The position numbers and the translations under genes were made by a program. The notes beneath the pieces are model-generated. The model saw only the letters and a program-made list of their open reading frames with translations. It had not been told where the DNA came from and searched no databases. This document shows positions 52,176-60,903 of a stretch of 64,000 nt of DNA, piece after piece. Positions within the stretch are counted from its first letter, which is position 1, and each line of letters begins with the position of its first letter. Source of the stretch: Sphingomonadaceae bacterium PASS1 (GTDB lineage: Bacteria; Pseudomonadota; Alphaproteobacteria; Sphingomonadales; Sphingomonadaceae); contig NKIR01000013.1 of NCBI GenBank assembly GCA_002255985.1, positions 1-64,000 of the forward strand, read 5' to 3'.

Positions 52176-54110
52176 ATGGCAAAATTGCGCAACATCATTT
52201 TGGGCACCGTGGCTGTTGTCGCGGTCGGCGCCGGACTGACCTACGGTTGGCAGCAATATCGCGAAAAGAGCATCATGGATGACTCGCGTACCGCGCAAGC
52301 ATCATCCGATAGCGAAGTGACCTCGGGTCCCGCTGATAAGCTTTTATGGGGCGACACCCATTTGCATACGGCAAATTCCATCGACGCCTTTGGTTTTGGC
52401 GTAAAGCTGGGACCAGAAGATGCGCTGCGCTTTGCACGCGGTGAAGAAGTCACCTCTACCGGCGGGCTGAAGGCACAGCTGGAACGCCCACTCGACTTTC
52501 TGGTGATCGCCGACCACTCCGGCGGCTTGGGCGCGACCAAAGCAATATATGACGCGCCCGGCTTTCTCATCCGCGACCCAACGCTTCGCCGCTGGCATGA
52601 TGAAATGCACACGGGCCCGGAAGGTATGCAACGCGTTACAGGAGAGCTGATCGATCGCGTTGGCCGCAATGCATTGCCAGCGGCGCTGACAGACCCCGTA
52701 AAGCAGAAAAAAACGTCGACAAGCATCTGGACAAACCACAGCTCGCTCGTCGAGCGGTATAATGAACCGGGCAAGTTCACCGCCTTCATGGGTTTTGAAT
52801 ATACGCTGATGCCGAGCGGCAACAATTTGCACCGCGTCGTCATGTTCCGCGATGGCAAAAGCCGGACCGACAAGGTTCTCCCTTATGATCCAGGGCAAGG
52901 CGACACACCCGTCAGCCAGCTGTGGGACTATATGGACAATTATGAAAAGGTCACGGGCGGCAAGGTGCTGGCCATTCCGCACAACAGCAACCTTTCCAAT
53001 GGCCTGATGTTTGAATTGGTTGGTCCCAATGGCGGACCAATGACCGCCGCATATGCCCGACGGCGCGCAGCACGCGAACCGGTGACGGAAATCACCCAGA
53101 TTAAGGGTGACAGCGAGTCGCATCCATTCCTGTCGCCAAATGACGAATTTGCAGGCTTTGGTACGGCAGGTTGGGACGTCGGCAACCTGACCATGCAGAT
53201 AAAAAAGAAAAACCAGGATTATGCCGGCGAATATATTCGTGAAGCGTTGAAACGCGGGCTTGCGATTGAGGCGCGCACGGGCGTGAATCCTTATAAATTT
53301 GGCGTAATCGGTTCAACCGACAGCCATACTGGCCTTGCCACGGCCGATGAGAATAATTTCTTCGGCAAACATTCTGGCGGTGAGCCAAACCGCAAACGCG
53401 CCAGCGATCCCCAGAATCTGGGCACCCGTGAAGGCCGTATGGGGTGGCATTATCTCGCCGGTGGATATGCCGCAGTGTGGGCTACGGCCAACACGCGCTC
53501 TGCTATTTTCGATGCCATGACACGGCGTGAGGTTTATGCCACGACGGGACCGCGCATTAAGTTGCGTTTCTTTGGCGGTTGGGACTTTACCGAGAATGAA
53601 TTCACGCGCGACTGGGTTAAAGCAGGCTATGCGCGCGGTGTGCCCATGGGCGCAGATTTGAAACCTGGCCGCGGCGCTCCGAAATTCATGATTTCCGCGC
53701 GCAAAGATCCGATGGGTGCAAACCTTGATCGGGTACAGGTCGTCAAAGGCTGGGTAAACGCATCAGGCGCACTTCAAGAGAAAGTCTTCGATGTTGTCTG
53801 GTCTGACGCCGACAAGCGCACCAAAGGCGCCAATGGCAAGCTTACGCCAGTCGGCGACACCGTCAATATCGCGAAGGCCAGTTACACCAACAGCATCGGT
53901 GACCCAGAACTGCGGACGATATGGACGGATCCTGAATTCAACCCTTCAATCCGCGCCTTTTATTATGTGCGCGTCATTGAAATTCCGACGCCACGATGGG
54001 TGCTGTTCGACGCGTTGCGCTACGGTGCAAAGCTGCTGCCCGGCACTGAGTTGAAAGCGCAAGAGCGGGCTTATTCTTCGCCGATCTGGTTTAATCCGAA
54101 GAAGAGCTAA
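52176..54110 (+). CDS. DUF3604-family secreted protein with PHP-like metal site (644 aa)
   Basis: N-terminal hydrophobic anchor/signal (LGTVAVVAVGAGLTYGW), then WGDTHLHTANSIDAFGFG, where the HLH pair marks a PHP-like metal site, FLVIADHSGG, FEYTLMPSGNNLHRVV, and GSTDSHTGL with the last histidine. DUF3604 proteins are annotated as hydrolases of the PHP/amidohydrolase type; the substrate is unknown. Start ATG 52176 has GGGGAG and opens the anchor; the frame extends 124 codons further upstream inside the hydroxylase gene but is not used. Ends 12 bp before the convergent mmcB. Confidence 0.88.
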   Translation: MAKLRNIILGTVAVVAVGAGLTYGWQQYREKSIMDDSRTAQASSDSEVTSGPADKLLWGDTHLHTANSIDAFGFGVKLGPEDALRFARGEEVTSTGGLKAQLERPLDFLVIADHSGGLGATKAIYDAPGFLIRDPTLRRWHDEMHTGPEGMQRVTGELIDRVGRNALPAALTDPVKQKKTSTSIWTNHSSLVERYNEPGKFTAFMGFEYTLMPSGNNLHRVVMFRDGKSRTDKVLPYDPGQGDTPVSQLWDYMDNYEKVTGGKVLAIPHNSNLSNGLMFELVGPNGGPMTAAYARRRAAREPVTEITQIKGDSESHPFLSPNDEFAGFGTAGWDVGNLTMQIKKKNQDYAGEYIREALKRGLAIEARTGVNPYKFGVIGSTDSHTGLATADENNFFGKHSGGEPNRKRASDPQNLGTREGRMGWHYLAGGYAAVWATANTRSAIFDAMTRREVYATTGPRIKLRFFGGWDFTENEFTRDWVKAGYARGVPMGADLKPGRGAPKFMISARKDPMGANLDRVQVVKGWVNASGALQEKVFDVVWSDADKRTKGANGKLTPVGDTVNIAKASYTNSIGDPELRTIWTDPEFNPSIRAFYYVRVIEIPTPRWVLFDALRYGAKLLPGTELKAQERAYSSPIWFNPKKS

Positions 54111-54122
54111 TTTAGGCTTTCT

Positions 54123-54608
54123 TTACTCTGCTTCGATTTCGGCAAGGATGGGGTCAGGATCGGCAATGCCCATCAGGCGGCGCATTGCGAGGCGCGCAAG
54201 CCGTTGTGTTTCGGTCTTGCGCCGCGCTGTGGCCAATGGGACGAGCGCCGCAGGGCGGGCTATTTCGGCGTCATAAGCATCGGCGATGATAAGCCCGGCG
54301 CGTTCGGGCATGAATGCATCGCCATGCAATGGCCCAATATCAAACCCAGCCGGCACTGCCCAAAAAAACCGGTCGCAATATTCGAGATATTCGGGCCATT
54401 TCTGGTCACCCAAAAGATCCGCCCGCGAACATTTGATTTCGACGATGATGATTTCGCCTTTTGTCGTCAGACCCATAAGGTCTGCGCGCCGCCCGTTACG
54501 AAGGCTTACCTCCGGTTGAACCATAATCTGGTTGCGCAGAAATAGCCGTGATGTTCCGCGGGCAACCGATGGGGCCCCTATCGACAATATTGAAGTGTGT
54601 GCGTTCAT
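54123..54608 (-). CDS. mmcB: MmcB-family DNA repair protein (161 aa)
   Basis: Matches MmcB, a DNA-damage protein first described in Caulobacter and involved in mitomycin C tolerance: GTSRLFLRNQIMVQPEVSLR, GRRADLMGLTTKGEIIIVEI and KCSRADLLGDQKWPEYLEYC (a PD-(D/E)XK-like nuclease fold with Asp, Glu and Lys in place), followed by FFWAVPAGFD. Stands alone, convergent with the DUF3604 gene, downstream of the cell wall hydrolase terminator. In relatives it is SOS-regulated; I did not find a clear LexA box. Confidence 0.85.
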   Translation of the reverse strand: MNAHTSILSIGAPSVARGTSRLFLRNQIMVQPEVSLRNGRRADLMGLTTKGEIIIVEIKCSRADLLGDQKWPEYLEYCDRFFWAVPAGFDIGPLHGDAFMPERAGLIIADAYDAEIARPAALVPLATARRKTETQRLARLAMRRLMGIADPDPILAEIEAE

Positions 54609-54634
54609 TGCGCACGAATAGAACGAAAGTAGAA

Positions 54635-54660
54635 CAAAATAAAGGCCCCTTTTAGGGGCC
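54635..54660 (-). terminator. Rho-independent terminator of the cell wall hydrolase gene
   Basis: ggcccc (54644-54649) and ggggcc (54655-54660) form a stem with loop tttta. On the minus strand the stem is followed by TTTATTTTG, so it ends leftward transcription of the hydrolase gene. It lies 25 bp past that gene's stop and just before mmcB starts. Confidence 0.75.
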
Positions 54661-54684
54661 CTTATTGTCAGCTTTCATTGCCGT

Positions 54685-55380
54685 TTAGCGATAGAAGATA
54701 TGATTATCCACACTACCGAGTCGAGTCATGCGCCAGCCTGGCGACACATGCCGCGCATGGAAGTATAAAGCGCCTTCGACCGGGCTTTCCCAACTGTCAT
54801 CCAGCGCGATCTTGCTAATCGCGACAGCGTTCCGCCAATGTGCACTGCCAATGGCTATCGGTGGCATGTCGCCGCCACGTACAAAGGAAAACTGGCTTTT
54901 CTGGAAAACCACACCGCACAATGTGGTGGGGAAACGACCGGACTTGGTACGTGCCATCACGACACGCGCAACGGCAAGCTGTCCGGTGAGTGATTCACCT
55001 TTTGATTCGAAATACACAGCGCTGGCAAGGCAGCGTTGCTCAGCGTTCAGCGAATCGTTGGTGTCTTGTTGGCGCACCAAATCGGATAGCGACGAAACCG
55101 CGATGGCTTCATTATCGTCGATGTTCGAAGATTCGCCGATGCCTGGAGTGAAAATGATGTCGCCATTGTCGGCGAGGGTTGCAGTAACCTTACCGCTTTT
55201 TGCCAAGTCTGCTTGAACCTGATCAGCGGAGATTTGCGCAGCGTCCACTAATATGGTGGTCGCGTTTAAGGCAGTGCTTTGGCTATTTCCAAAAGCGAAA
55301 CCGGCATCTGCAGTAATCACCGCGGAAGCGAGGGTAAACGTTACGGCCGCAACAGAAGCAGCCCGAAAAAATTTCAACAT
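54685..55380 (-). CDS. Secreted cell wall hydrolase, SleB (hydrolase_2) domain (231 aa)
   Basis: A signal peptide (MLKFFRAASVAAVTFTLASA) is followed by a linker and the hydrolase_2 domain of SleB-type peptidoglycan hydrolases: EQRCLASAVYFESKGESLTG (catalytic Glu in YFE), QLAVARVVMARTKSGRFPTT, LCGVVFQKSQFSF and SWESPVEGALYFHARHVSPG. Cleaves glycan strands in the periplasm. Own transcription unit with a terminator at 54644-54660. Confidence 0.9.
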   Translation of the reverse strand: MLKFFRAASVAAVTFTLASAVITADAGFAFGNSQSTALNATTILVDAAQISADQVQADLAKSGKVTATLADNGDIIFTPGIGESSNIDDNEAIAVSSLSDLVRQQDTNDSLNAEQRCLASAVYFESKGESLTGQLAVARVVMARTKSGRFPTTLCGVVFQKSQFSFVRGGDMPPIAIGSAHWRNAVAISKIALDDSWESPVEGALYFHARHVSPGWRMTRLGSVDNHIFYR

Positions 55381-55548
55381 TTAACGTACAATAAAGCGGC
55401 AACAACAGCGGACGAAATGCTATATATATGTTTTTATTCGTCTTTTGTTGCGTCCGACTCGCGTGTTTGTCTGGTCACCCCTATTGCGTTCCCGAACGAC
55501 AACCTTCGCTACTCGATATCCGCGCATTTATGATGCGCCGCAGCAAAG

Positions 55549-55890
55549 TCAATTAAACGCAGACAATAGTCCGTCCAACCGTGCAACGGATGCGACATCC
55601 AGTTCAAAAACCCACAAATCGGGGTCGCGCGCGCAACGTTTTTGCCAATAATTTTGAATGGCAGCATCACCTGTTTCCGCCAAATCAACGCTTTGCCAGG
55701 CTGTTTTGCCGTCCAATGACGGATATCGGTCGTATAAGCGCGGCTCTGAACCGCGGATTTGCCCAATGAGCAGGATGGCACCGGACGTAGCGTCGCCCTT
55801 TTTCAACACGGTCGCAAAACCACCGTCAGCCTCTGCCAATCGCTTCATGGCAGATATTTGAACGCCACTTGCAAGCCGCGGTTCAATCAA
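55549..55890 (-). CDS. DUF1491-family protein (113 aa)
   Basis: Typical sphingomonad/alphaproteobacterial DUF1491: RLASGVQISAMKRLAEADGG, FATVLKKGDATSGAILLIGQ and the ending RCARDPDLWVFELDVASVAR. Soluble, no signal peptide. Start ATG 55890 overlaps the ptsN stop by 4 bp, so it is the last gene of the ppsR-maf-aroE-coaE-dnaQ-hpf-ptsN unit. Function unknown. Confidence 0.85.
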   Translation of the reverse strand: MIEPRLASGVQISAMKRLAEADGGFATVLKKGDATSGAILLIGQIRGSEPRLYDRYPSLDGKTAWQSVDLAETGDAAIQNYWQKRCARDPDLWVFELDVASVARLDGLLSAFN

Positions 55891-56354
55891 GCGGCGTCGC
55901 GCTCTTCAGACAGGGTCAACACTGCAAACATGGCCGACGAATTGGCTACACCGCGCAGCTGGGCGCGGAATTTCTCATCGCGAAACAGGCGGGAAACTTC
56001 GGCTAATGCGCGCAAATGCGATGCACCGTCTTGCGCGGGCGATATAAGCGCGCAAACGAGGTCTACGGGCTCATCGTCCACCGCATGATAGGGCACGGCC
56101 TTAGAAAGCCGGGCAAATACGGCAACAGGCATATCAATGCCCGAAACCTTGCAATGGGGAATTGCGGTACCGCCACCAAAACCCGTCGGGCCAAGTCGCT
56201 CACGCTCCACCATGCCTTCAAGCACCGCATGTGAATCGAGAAAATAATTTTCGGCTGCAATCACCGATAGGCGTGCAAGAAGGTCGGATTTGCCCGAACA
56301 TACCATGTTGGCGGCAACAGCCCCTTCAACGAGCCTTGTAGAAAGTCTGATCAT
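55887..56354 (-). CDS. ptsN: Nitrogen-regulatory PTS IIA protein PtsN (155 aa)
   Basis: EIIA-Ntr domain: AAENYFLDSHAVLEGMVERE, RLGPTGFGGGTAIPHCKVSG with phospho-accepting His67, FARLSKAVPYHAVDDEPVDL, CALISPAQDGASHLRALAEV. Couples phosphoenolpyruvate status to nitrogen, potassium and stress control. hpf upstream, as usual in proteobacteria (rpoN-hpf-ptsN in many; rpoN is not here). Confidence 0.93.
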   Translation of the reverse strand: MIRLSTRLVEGAVAANMVCSGKSDLLARLSVIAAENYFLDSHAVLEGMVERERLGPTGFGGGTAIPHCKVSGIDMPVAVFARLSKAVPYHAVDDEPVDLVCALISPAQDGASHLRALAEVSRLFRDEKFRAQLRGVANSSAMFAVLTLSEERDAA

Positions 56355-56442
56355 ATTTCATTCAAATGCGCCTGCTTCACCCAGCAGCACAATCCCTAAA
56401 TATTTGAATTGATAAAGAAAACTAAACGAATTTGACCGGTAT

Positions 56443-57018
56443 TTATGGCGCGGATTTTGGTTCAACCCAACCGATCGTGCCATCTTCGCGGCGATAAACC
56501 ATATTATGCCGTCCAGTTCCAGTGTTTTTGAATAACAATGCAGGCGTATTGCGCAAATCCATCAACATAACGGCATCCGACACTGTAGATTCAGGGATAT
56601 CGGTACGCATCTCAGCGACAATTACTGGTGCGTCGGGCAACTGTGCCTCCTGATCGCCATCACCACCATCAAAGACAGTATACGCAGCTTCTTCCTGCGC
56701 CACCGCATAGGCGGTCTGGACATGGCGATCTTGCAGACGGCGCATATAACGGCGCAATTGTTTTTCAATGCGTTCGGCAGCACGGTCAAAGGCAACATGC
56801 GCGTCCTGCGCCTCACCTCTGCCTTTCAGGACAAGGCCCTGCATCACATGCATAACAATGTCACTGGTGAAGCCATCATGTGGCGCGCGTCCAAATGTCG
56901 CATGCGCAGATAGCGCTTTTGAGAAATATTTTCCAGCAATGGATCCAAGCCGTGTTTCCACATGGGTCTGGAGTGCTTCACCGGTGTTGACCTGATGTCC
57001 TGAAACCCTGATATCCAA
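56443..57018 (-). CDS. hpf: Ribosome hibernation-promoting factor, long form (191 aa)
   Basis: N-terminal sigma54-modulation/HPF domain (MDIRVSGHQVNTGEALQTHV, VEIEH-type core replaced by FTSDIVMHVMQGLVLKGRGE, DAHVAFDRAAERIEKQLRRY) is followed after a linker by the C-terminal dimerisation domain of the long form (SDAVMLMDLRNTPALLFKNT, DGTIGWVEPK). Pairs ribosomes into 100S particles in stationary phase. Starts 15 bp after the dnaQ stop; ptsN follows 88 bp later. Confidence 0.93.
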   Translation of the reverse strand: MDIRVSGHQVNTGEALQTHVETRLGSIAGKYFSKALSAHATFGRAPHDGFTSDIVMHVMQGLVLKGRGEAQDAHVAFDRAAERIEKQLRRYMRRLQDRHVQTAYAVAQEEAAYTVFDGGDGDQEAQLPDAPVIVAEMRTDIPESTVSDAVMLMDLRNTPALLFKNTGTGRHNMVYRREDGTIGWVEPKSAP

Positions 57019-57033
57019 TGCCTGTCTCCTTTG

Positions 57034-57741
57034 TTAAAGCGATGACCCCGTCTGAAGCCAAAGCGCGTCTTTAATCTTCGCTACCAAATCCGCATGTCGC
57101 GCCAATTCTTCTGTCGAAGCGCTGTGCGCACGCGCGGGCCGGAAAATTTTCGTTGTCTGGGCGCTGCTAACGTCGGTTTGATCAAAGCCTTTATCCGAAA
57201 TATCATTATCGGCGAGGCCAAGACCAATCTGACGGCCACCGGTTAGCTCAATATATAATTGCGCAAGCAGTTCCGCGTCCAACAACGCACCATGTTTGAC
57301 GCGGTGGCTGCGGTCGATGCCGTAACGCGTACACAACGCATCCAGTGACAGCTTGGCGCCAGGGTTTTTAACGCGTGCCAGCGCGACGGTATCCACCATG
57401 CGGTCCATCGACACGGGGGTGCGTCCGCAATGTTGCAATTCATGGTTTAAAAAGCCGAAGTCGAAACTGGCATTATGCGCGACCAATGGGCTGTCACCCA
57501 GAAACGCAAGCAGCTCATCTGCTTTGTCCGCAAAAACAGGCTTGTCCGACAAAAAGCGGTCCGAAAGCCCATGCACTTGCTCAGCTGCAGCAGGCATTGG
57601 GCGAAGTGGATTGAAATATGCGTGATAGTGATTGCCGGTCATGACGCGGCCAATCATTTCAATGCAGCCGATTTCGACCATGCGATCCCCGGTTGCGGGG
57701 TCAAATCCAGTCGTTTCGGTATCGAATATAATTTCACGCAT
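57034..57741 (-). CDS. dnaQ: DNA polymerase III epsilon subunit, 3'-5' exonuclease DnaQ (235 aa)
   Basis: Proofreading DEDDh exonuclease: Exo I FDTETTGFDPATGDRMVEIG, Exo II VAHNASFDFGFLNHEL and Exo III HGALLDAELLAQLY (His and Asp). The C-terminal tail after about residue 180 binds the polymerase. ATG 57741 (MREIIFDTETTG) is the true start; the frame extends to 57885 but that part overlaps coaE. Member of the leftward operon from the origin. Confidence 0.96.
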   Translation of the reverse strand: MREIIFDTETTGFDPATGDRMVEIGCIEMIGRVMTGNHYHAYFNPLRPMPAAAEQVHGLSDRFLSDKPVFADKADELLAFLGDSPLVAHNASFDFGFLNHELQHCGRTPVSMDRMVDTVALARVKNPGAKLSLDALCTRYGIDRSHRVKHGALLDAELLAQLYIELTGGRQIGLGLADNDISDKGFDQTDVSSAQTTKIFRPARAHSASTEELARHADLVAKIKDALWLQTGSSL

Positions 57742-57772
57742 TCTATGATGAGATGTGAGCCTCTTTACCGCC

Positions 57773-58372
57773 TTATGCAAGACCCCCGCGCAGCTTTTTG
57801 ACAAGTGCGCGCACATCGTCGCGCGTAGCGGCAATATCCTGTCCAGTATCAATGACATAATCGGCGCGCGCACGCTTGTCGGCATCGGTCATTTGCAGCT
57901 TTAATATCTGTTCGAATTTTTCGGGAACCATGCCCGGACGTGCGAGTACCCGCGCGCGTTGATCAGGCGCGGGCGCGGATACCACTACCGTCACATCGAC
58001 ACCGGCTTGTCCGCCCTTTTCAAACAACAACGGTATATCGAACACAACCATATCGGCGTCTTTGTGGCCCACGAGAAACGCTTTGCGGCGTTCTGCCACC
58101 GCAGGGTGAATAAGCGATTCAAGTTTTGCGAGCTGATCGCGATTGCCGAAAACCGCACCACCCAACGCCTTGCGGTCCACACCATCCACGCTAGTTGTTC
58201 CGGGAAAAGCAGCCTCAATGTCGGCGACAAGCTCGCCCCCTGCCTTTTGCATATCGTGCACAGCAGCATCGGCGTCAAAAACAGGAACGCCTTCATCAGC
58301 GAACATCGCCGCTACCGCTGATTTGCCCATGCCGATTGATCCTGTGAGACCTATGATGCGTGGCTTATTCAT
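57773..58372 (-). CDS. coaE: Dephospho-CoA kinase CoaE (199 aa)
   Basis: Last step of CoA synthesis. P-loop IGLTGSIGMGKSAVA at the N-terminus, then VFDADAAVHDM, and VVFDIPLLFEKG with the catalytic region. Length usual. Start overlaps the aroE stop by 4 bp. Confidence 0.96.
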   Translation of the reverse strand: MNKPRIIGLTGSIGMGKSAVAAMFADEGVPVFDADAAVHDMQKAGGELVADIEAAFPGTTSVDGVDRKALGGAVFGNRDQLAKLESLIHPAVAERRKAFLVGHKDADMVVFDIPLLFEKGGQAGVDVTVVVSAPAPDQRARVLARPGMVPEKFEQILKLQMTDADKRARADYVIDTGQDIAATRDDVRALVKKLRGGLA

Positions 58373-59178
58373 TTCAACAGCAACGCGCGCAGTTCATCTT
58401 CGCCTTCTTCTGGTGGGGCAACACCGAAGAATAATTCAAAGGCGATGGCGGCCTGACCCACAAGCATTTCAAGCCCGTCGACTGTTTCCAAATCACGGGC
58501 GCGCGCAGCCTTTAGCAATGGCGTTTCGATGGGCGCATATACCAGATCATAGACCAGCGCATGCTCTGGCAAAGGCGACAAGTCTATATCGAGTGCCTCT
58601 TGCCCGACCATGCCCAGCGGGCTTGCGTTCACGAGCAAAGCAGCTTCGGGGAGCCGTGCATCAAATCCAATCACTTTGCCCTTCAGGCCAAAATGGGCCA
58701 GTAAGCCAGCAGCCTTCAAGGCATTGCGCGCCACGAGAACAACTTCTCCAACGTCTGCCTGAGCCAGAGCGAAAAGCACCGCACGTGCAGCCCCGCCAGC
58801 ACCAATGACGACTGCGGTTTCGCCAACAATAGGCACATCTGCGATTGGGCCATAAAAGCCACCTGCGTCGGTGTTGGTTGCAACCAAAGCGCCCGATTCA
58901 TTGCGAAACACAGTGTTGATGGCACCAATAGACGCACGGACGTCCCCTGGGTCATTTACAAAATCCAGCGCCGCAATCTTGTGCGGTATCGTGATGTTGC
59001 ATCCGCGCCAATTTGCATCAGCTGCGCGGGTCGCAAAATATTGCTCCAGATTTTCGGGCAACACCTCATGCGCCCGATATTCCCCCGATATGCCTAAAAG
59101 CCGCAGCCAATGGCCGTGGATCAACGGTGATTTTGAATGTGAAATCGGGTGCCCGATAACTTCGGCATAAATAGTCAT
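58369..59178 (-). CDS. aroE: Shikimate dehydrogenase AroE (269 aa)
   Basis: Fourth shikimate-pathway step, NADPH-dependent. N-terminal IGHPISHSKSPLIHGHWLRL, catalytic region WRGCNITIPHKIAALDFVND (Lys), NTDAGGF, and NADP site VIGAGGAARAVLFAL. C-terminal QAAIAFELFFG. Overlaps maf by 4 bp upstream and coaE by 4 bp downstream. Confidence 0.96.
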   Translation of the reverse strand: MTIYAEVIGHPISHSKSPLIHGHWLRLLGISGEYRAHEVLPENLEQYFATRAADANWRGCNITIPHKIAALDFVNDPGDVRASIGAINTVFRNESGALVATNTDAGGFYGPIADVPIVGETAVVIGAGGAARAVLFALAQADVGEVVLVARNALKAAGLLAHFGLKGKVIGFDARLPEAALLVNASPLGMVGQEALDIDLSPLPEHALVYDLVYAPIETPLLKAARARDLETVDGLEMLVGQAAIAFELFFGVAPPEEGEDELRALLLK

Positions 59179-59771
59179 GTCGGCAAAAGACCCCTCACCC
59201 GCAGATAGTCAAGAATTGGAAGCAAGGGCATGCCAATTATCGTGAATTGGCTGCCGCTTACACTGGCAAACAGCTGTGCGCCTTCGGCTTCAATACGATA
59301 GCAACCCACACAATGCCGTATTTCATCCCAATATGCGTCGACATATTGGTCAATAAATGCGGCGCTGAGCGTGCGCATCGTCATCTGTGCGCTGTCGACC
59401 ATCCGCCAGACAGGCTTGCCTTGTTCGCATATGACCGCAGCACTTATCAGTCTGTGCGAAGCGCCCGACAATGCGGCGAGATGCGCGCGTGCTTCATCTT
59501 TGTTTTCGGGCTTATCAAAGATTTTTTCATCGGCACTCAGCAATATTTGGTCACAGCCAAGAACCATCGCGGTCGGTTGTTTACGTGATATTTTGAGCGC
59601 CTTGGCTTCGGCAAGTGCGTCCGCAATATCACGCGGTTTAGCGCTCGATTGCATAAGCGCAGCTTTGATGCTGGCTTCATCAACCAACGCAGGGCAAGGC
59701 TCAACATCAACACCCGCAGCGCGCAACATCGCGATCCGCCCGGCGCTTTGTGACGCGAGGATGAGGGTCAT
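59175..59771 (-). CDS. maf: Maf/YceF-family nucleotide pyrophosphatase (198 aa)
   Basis: Maf fold: LILASQSAGRIAMLRAAGVD at the start and later ALSGASHRLISAAVI and YRIEAEGAQLFASVSGSQFT. The conserved Asp in VLGCDQILLSADEKIFDKP is present. Maf proteins hydrolyse noncanonical or modified nucleoside triphosphates. Sits between ppsR and aroE with 4-bp overlaps on both sides. Confidence 0.92.
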   Translation of the reverse strand: MTLILASQSAGRIAMLRAAGVDVEPCPALVDEASIKAALMQSSAKPRDIADALAEAKALKISRKQPTAMVLGCDQILLSADEKIFDKPENKDEARAHLAALSGASHRLISAAVICEQGKPVWRMVDSAQMTMRTLSAAFIDQYVDAYWDEIRHCVGCYRIEAEGAQLFASVSGSQFTIIGMPLLPILDYLRVRGLLPT

Positions 59772-60601
59772 ATTTTTGCCGCCTCGGCCAGTTCGCGTTC
59801 ATTGAATAGATTGATGATCGCAGCTGCACTTTCCTCAATCGAACGCCGCGTCACATCCAGCACAGGCCAGCCATTATCGGCAAACATGCGCCGCGCATGC
59901 GCGACTTCAGCCTTCACCTTTTCCTCATCAACATAATCGGTGTCGGGCGACTGATTCAACGATAGCAGTCGGTTGCGCCTTACCTGAACCAACCGTTCGG
60001 CGCTGGTGACAAGGCCAATCACCATGGGGTGTTTCAACTGAAACAATATTGGTGGTGGTGGTGCTTCGGGAACGATGGGGATGTTGGCGGTCTTATATCC
60101 GCGGTTAGCCAAATAAATGCTTGTTGGCGTTTTGGATGTCCGCGAGACGCCCGCAAGGACGATATCCGCCTCTTCCCAATTTTGCGCATTGATGCCGTCG
60201 TCATGGGCAATGGTAAATTGGATAGCATCGACGCGAGCAAAATAGGCCGCGTCCATTGCGTGCTGTCGGCCCGGGCGCGCCTTTGCCTCTTGCCCAAGCA
60301 TATTCGACATGGCGTCGCTCACCGCATCAAGCGCTGCCACCGCTGGCAAGCCCATCGCACGGCACCGTGTTTCCAGCTTGCGCCGCGTGTCACGATTGAC
60401 CAATGTGAACAGGACAAGGCCGGGGTTCGTCGCGACGTCGCGTAAAATTCGGTCGAGATGACTTTCCGAACGGACCATCGGCCAAAAATGCTTTACGACA
60501 TTTTCGGCGCCATCAAACTGCGCCAATGCGGCCTTCGCAATGTTTTCAAGCGTCTCGCCTGTGGAGTCCGAAAGCAGATGAAGATGAAAACGTTGGCTCA
60601 T
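59768..60601 (-). CDS. ppsR: Pyruvate, phosphate dikinase regulatory protein (277 aa)
   Basis: DUF299 bifunctional Ser/Thr kinase and phosphorylase that switches PPDK or PEP synthase off and on. Motifs: LHLLSDSTGETLENIAKAAL at the start, GVSRTSKTPTSIYLANRGYK with the P-loop-like GVSRTSKTP, and TANIPIVPEAPPPPILFQLK. Length typical. First gene left of the origin region; its ATG lies directly at the origin edge. Confidence 0.94.
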   Translation of the reverse strand: MSQRFHLHLLSDSTGETLENIAKAALAQFDGAENVVKHFWPMVRSESHLDRILRDVATNPGLVLFTLVNRDTRRKLETRCRAMGLPAVAALDAVSDAMSNMLGQEAKARPGRQHAMDAAYFARVDAIQFTIAHDDGINAQNWEEADIVLAGVSRTSKTPTSIYLANRGYKTANIPIVPEAPPPPILFQLKHPMVIGLVTSAERLVQVRRNRLLSLNQSPDTDYVDEEKVKAEVAHARRMFADNGWPVLDVTRRSIEESAAAIINLFNERELAEAAKI

Positions 60602-60903
60602 GACTCACAGTCTTGTTGGTAGGCTGGGGATAAATCAAGGGACAAGTTTTCACCCACCCTATCTTCCCCACTATTGCCGAATAACCTCTCGATTCGGGCA
60701 CAGTCTATCCACAGGGGCAATTGGCTATCCACAGCCTGTGAATAATGGGGATGGAATTTGCGACTCCGTTGGATTGCGTTTGCCCTAGGACGTCAAGATG
60801 TTGGCAATATCCGCAAAAGCTTTTAAGGCCTGAGATATCAACAGCACATCATCTTTCATCATCCTTTATATAAATATATATTTTGATTGGATCTCGGCCG
60901 CTT
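60602..60903. other. Predicted chromosomal origin of replication (oriC)
   Basis: This 302-bp region between divergent ppsR and hemE contains DnaA-box-like sequences ctatccaca at 60705-60713 and 60725-60733, tgtgaataa (inverse of TTATTCACA) at 60737-60745 and tggggataa (inverse of TTATCCCCA) at 60625-60633. Each is one base from TTATCCACA. Three GANTC methylation sites lie at about 60602, 60691 and 60758. An AT-rich tract (tttatataaatatatatttt) at about 60865-60884 could be the unwinding element. The hemE-linked origin with ppsR, maf, aroE, coaE and dnaQ on the other side is the established alphaproteobacterial layout (Caulobacter Cori lies next to hemE). Confidence 0.8.

Noticed and set aside
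60883-60903. TTG start for hemE at 60883
   Set aside because: It would begin inside the AT-rich origin tract; the ATG at 60904 gives the normal protein start.
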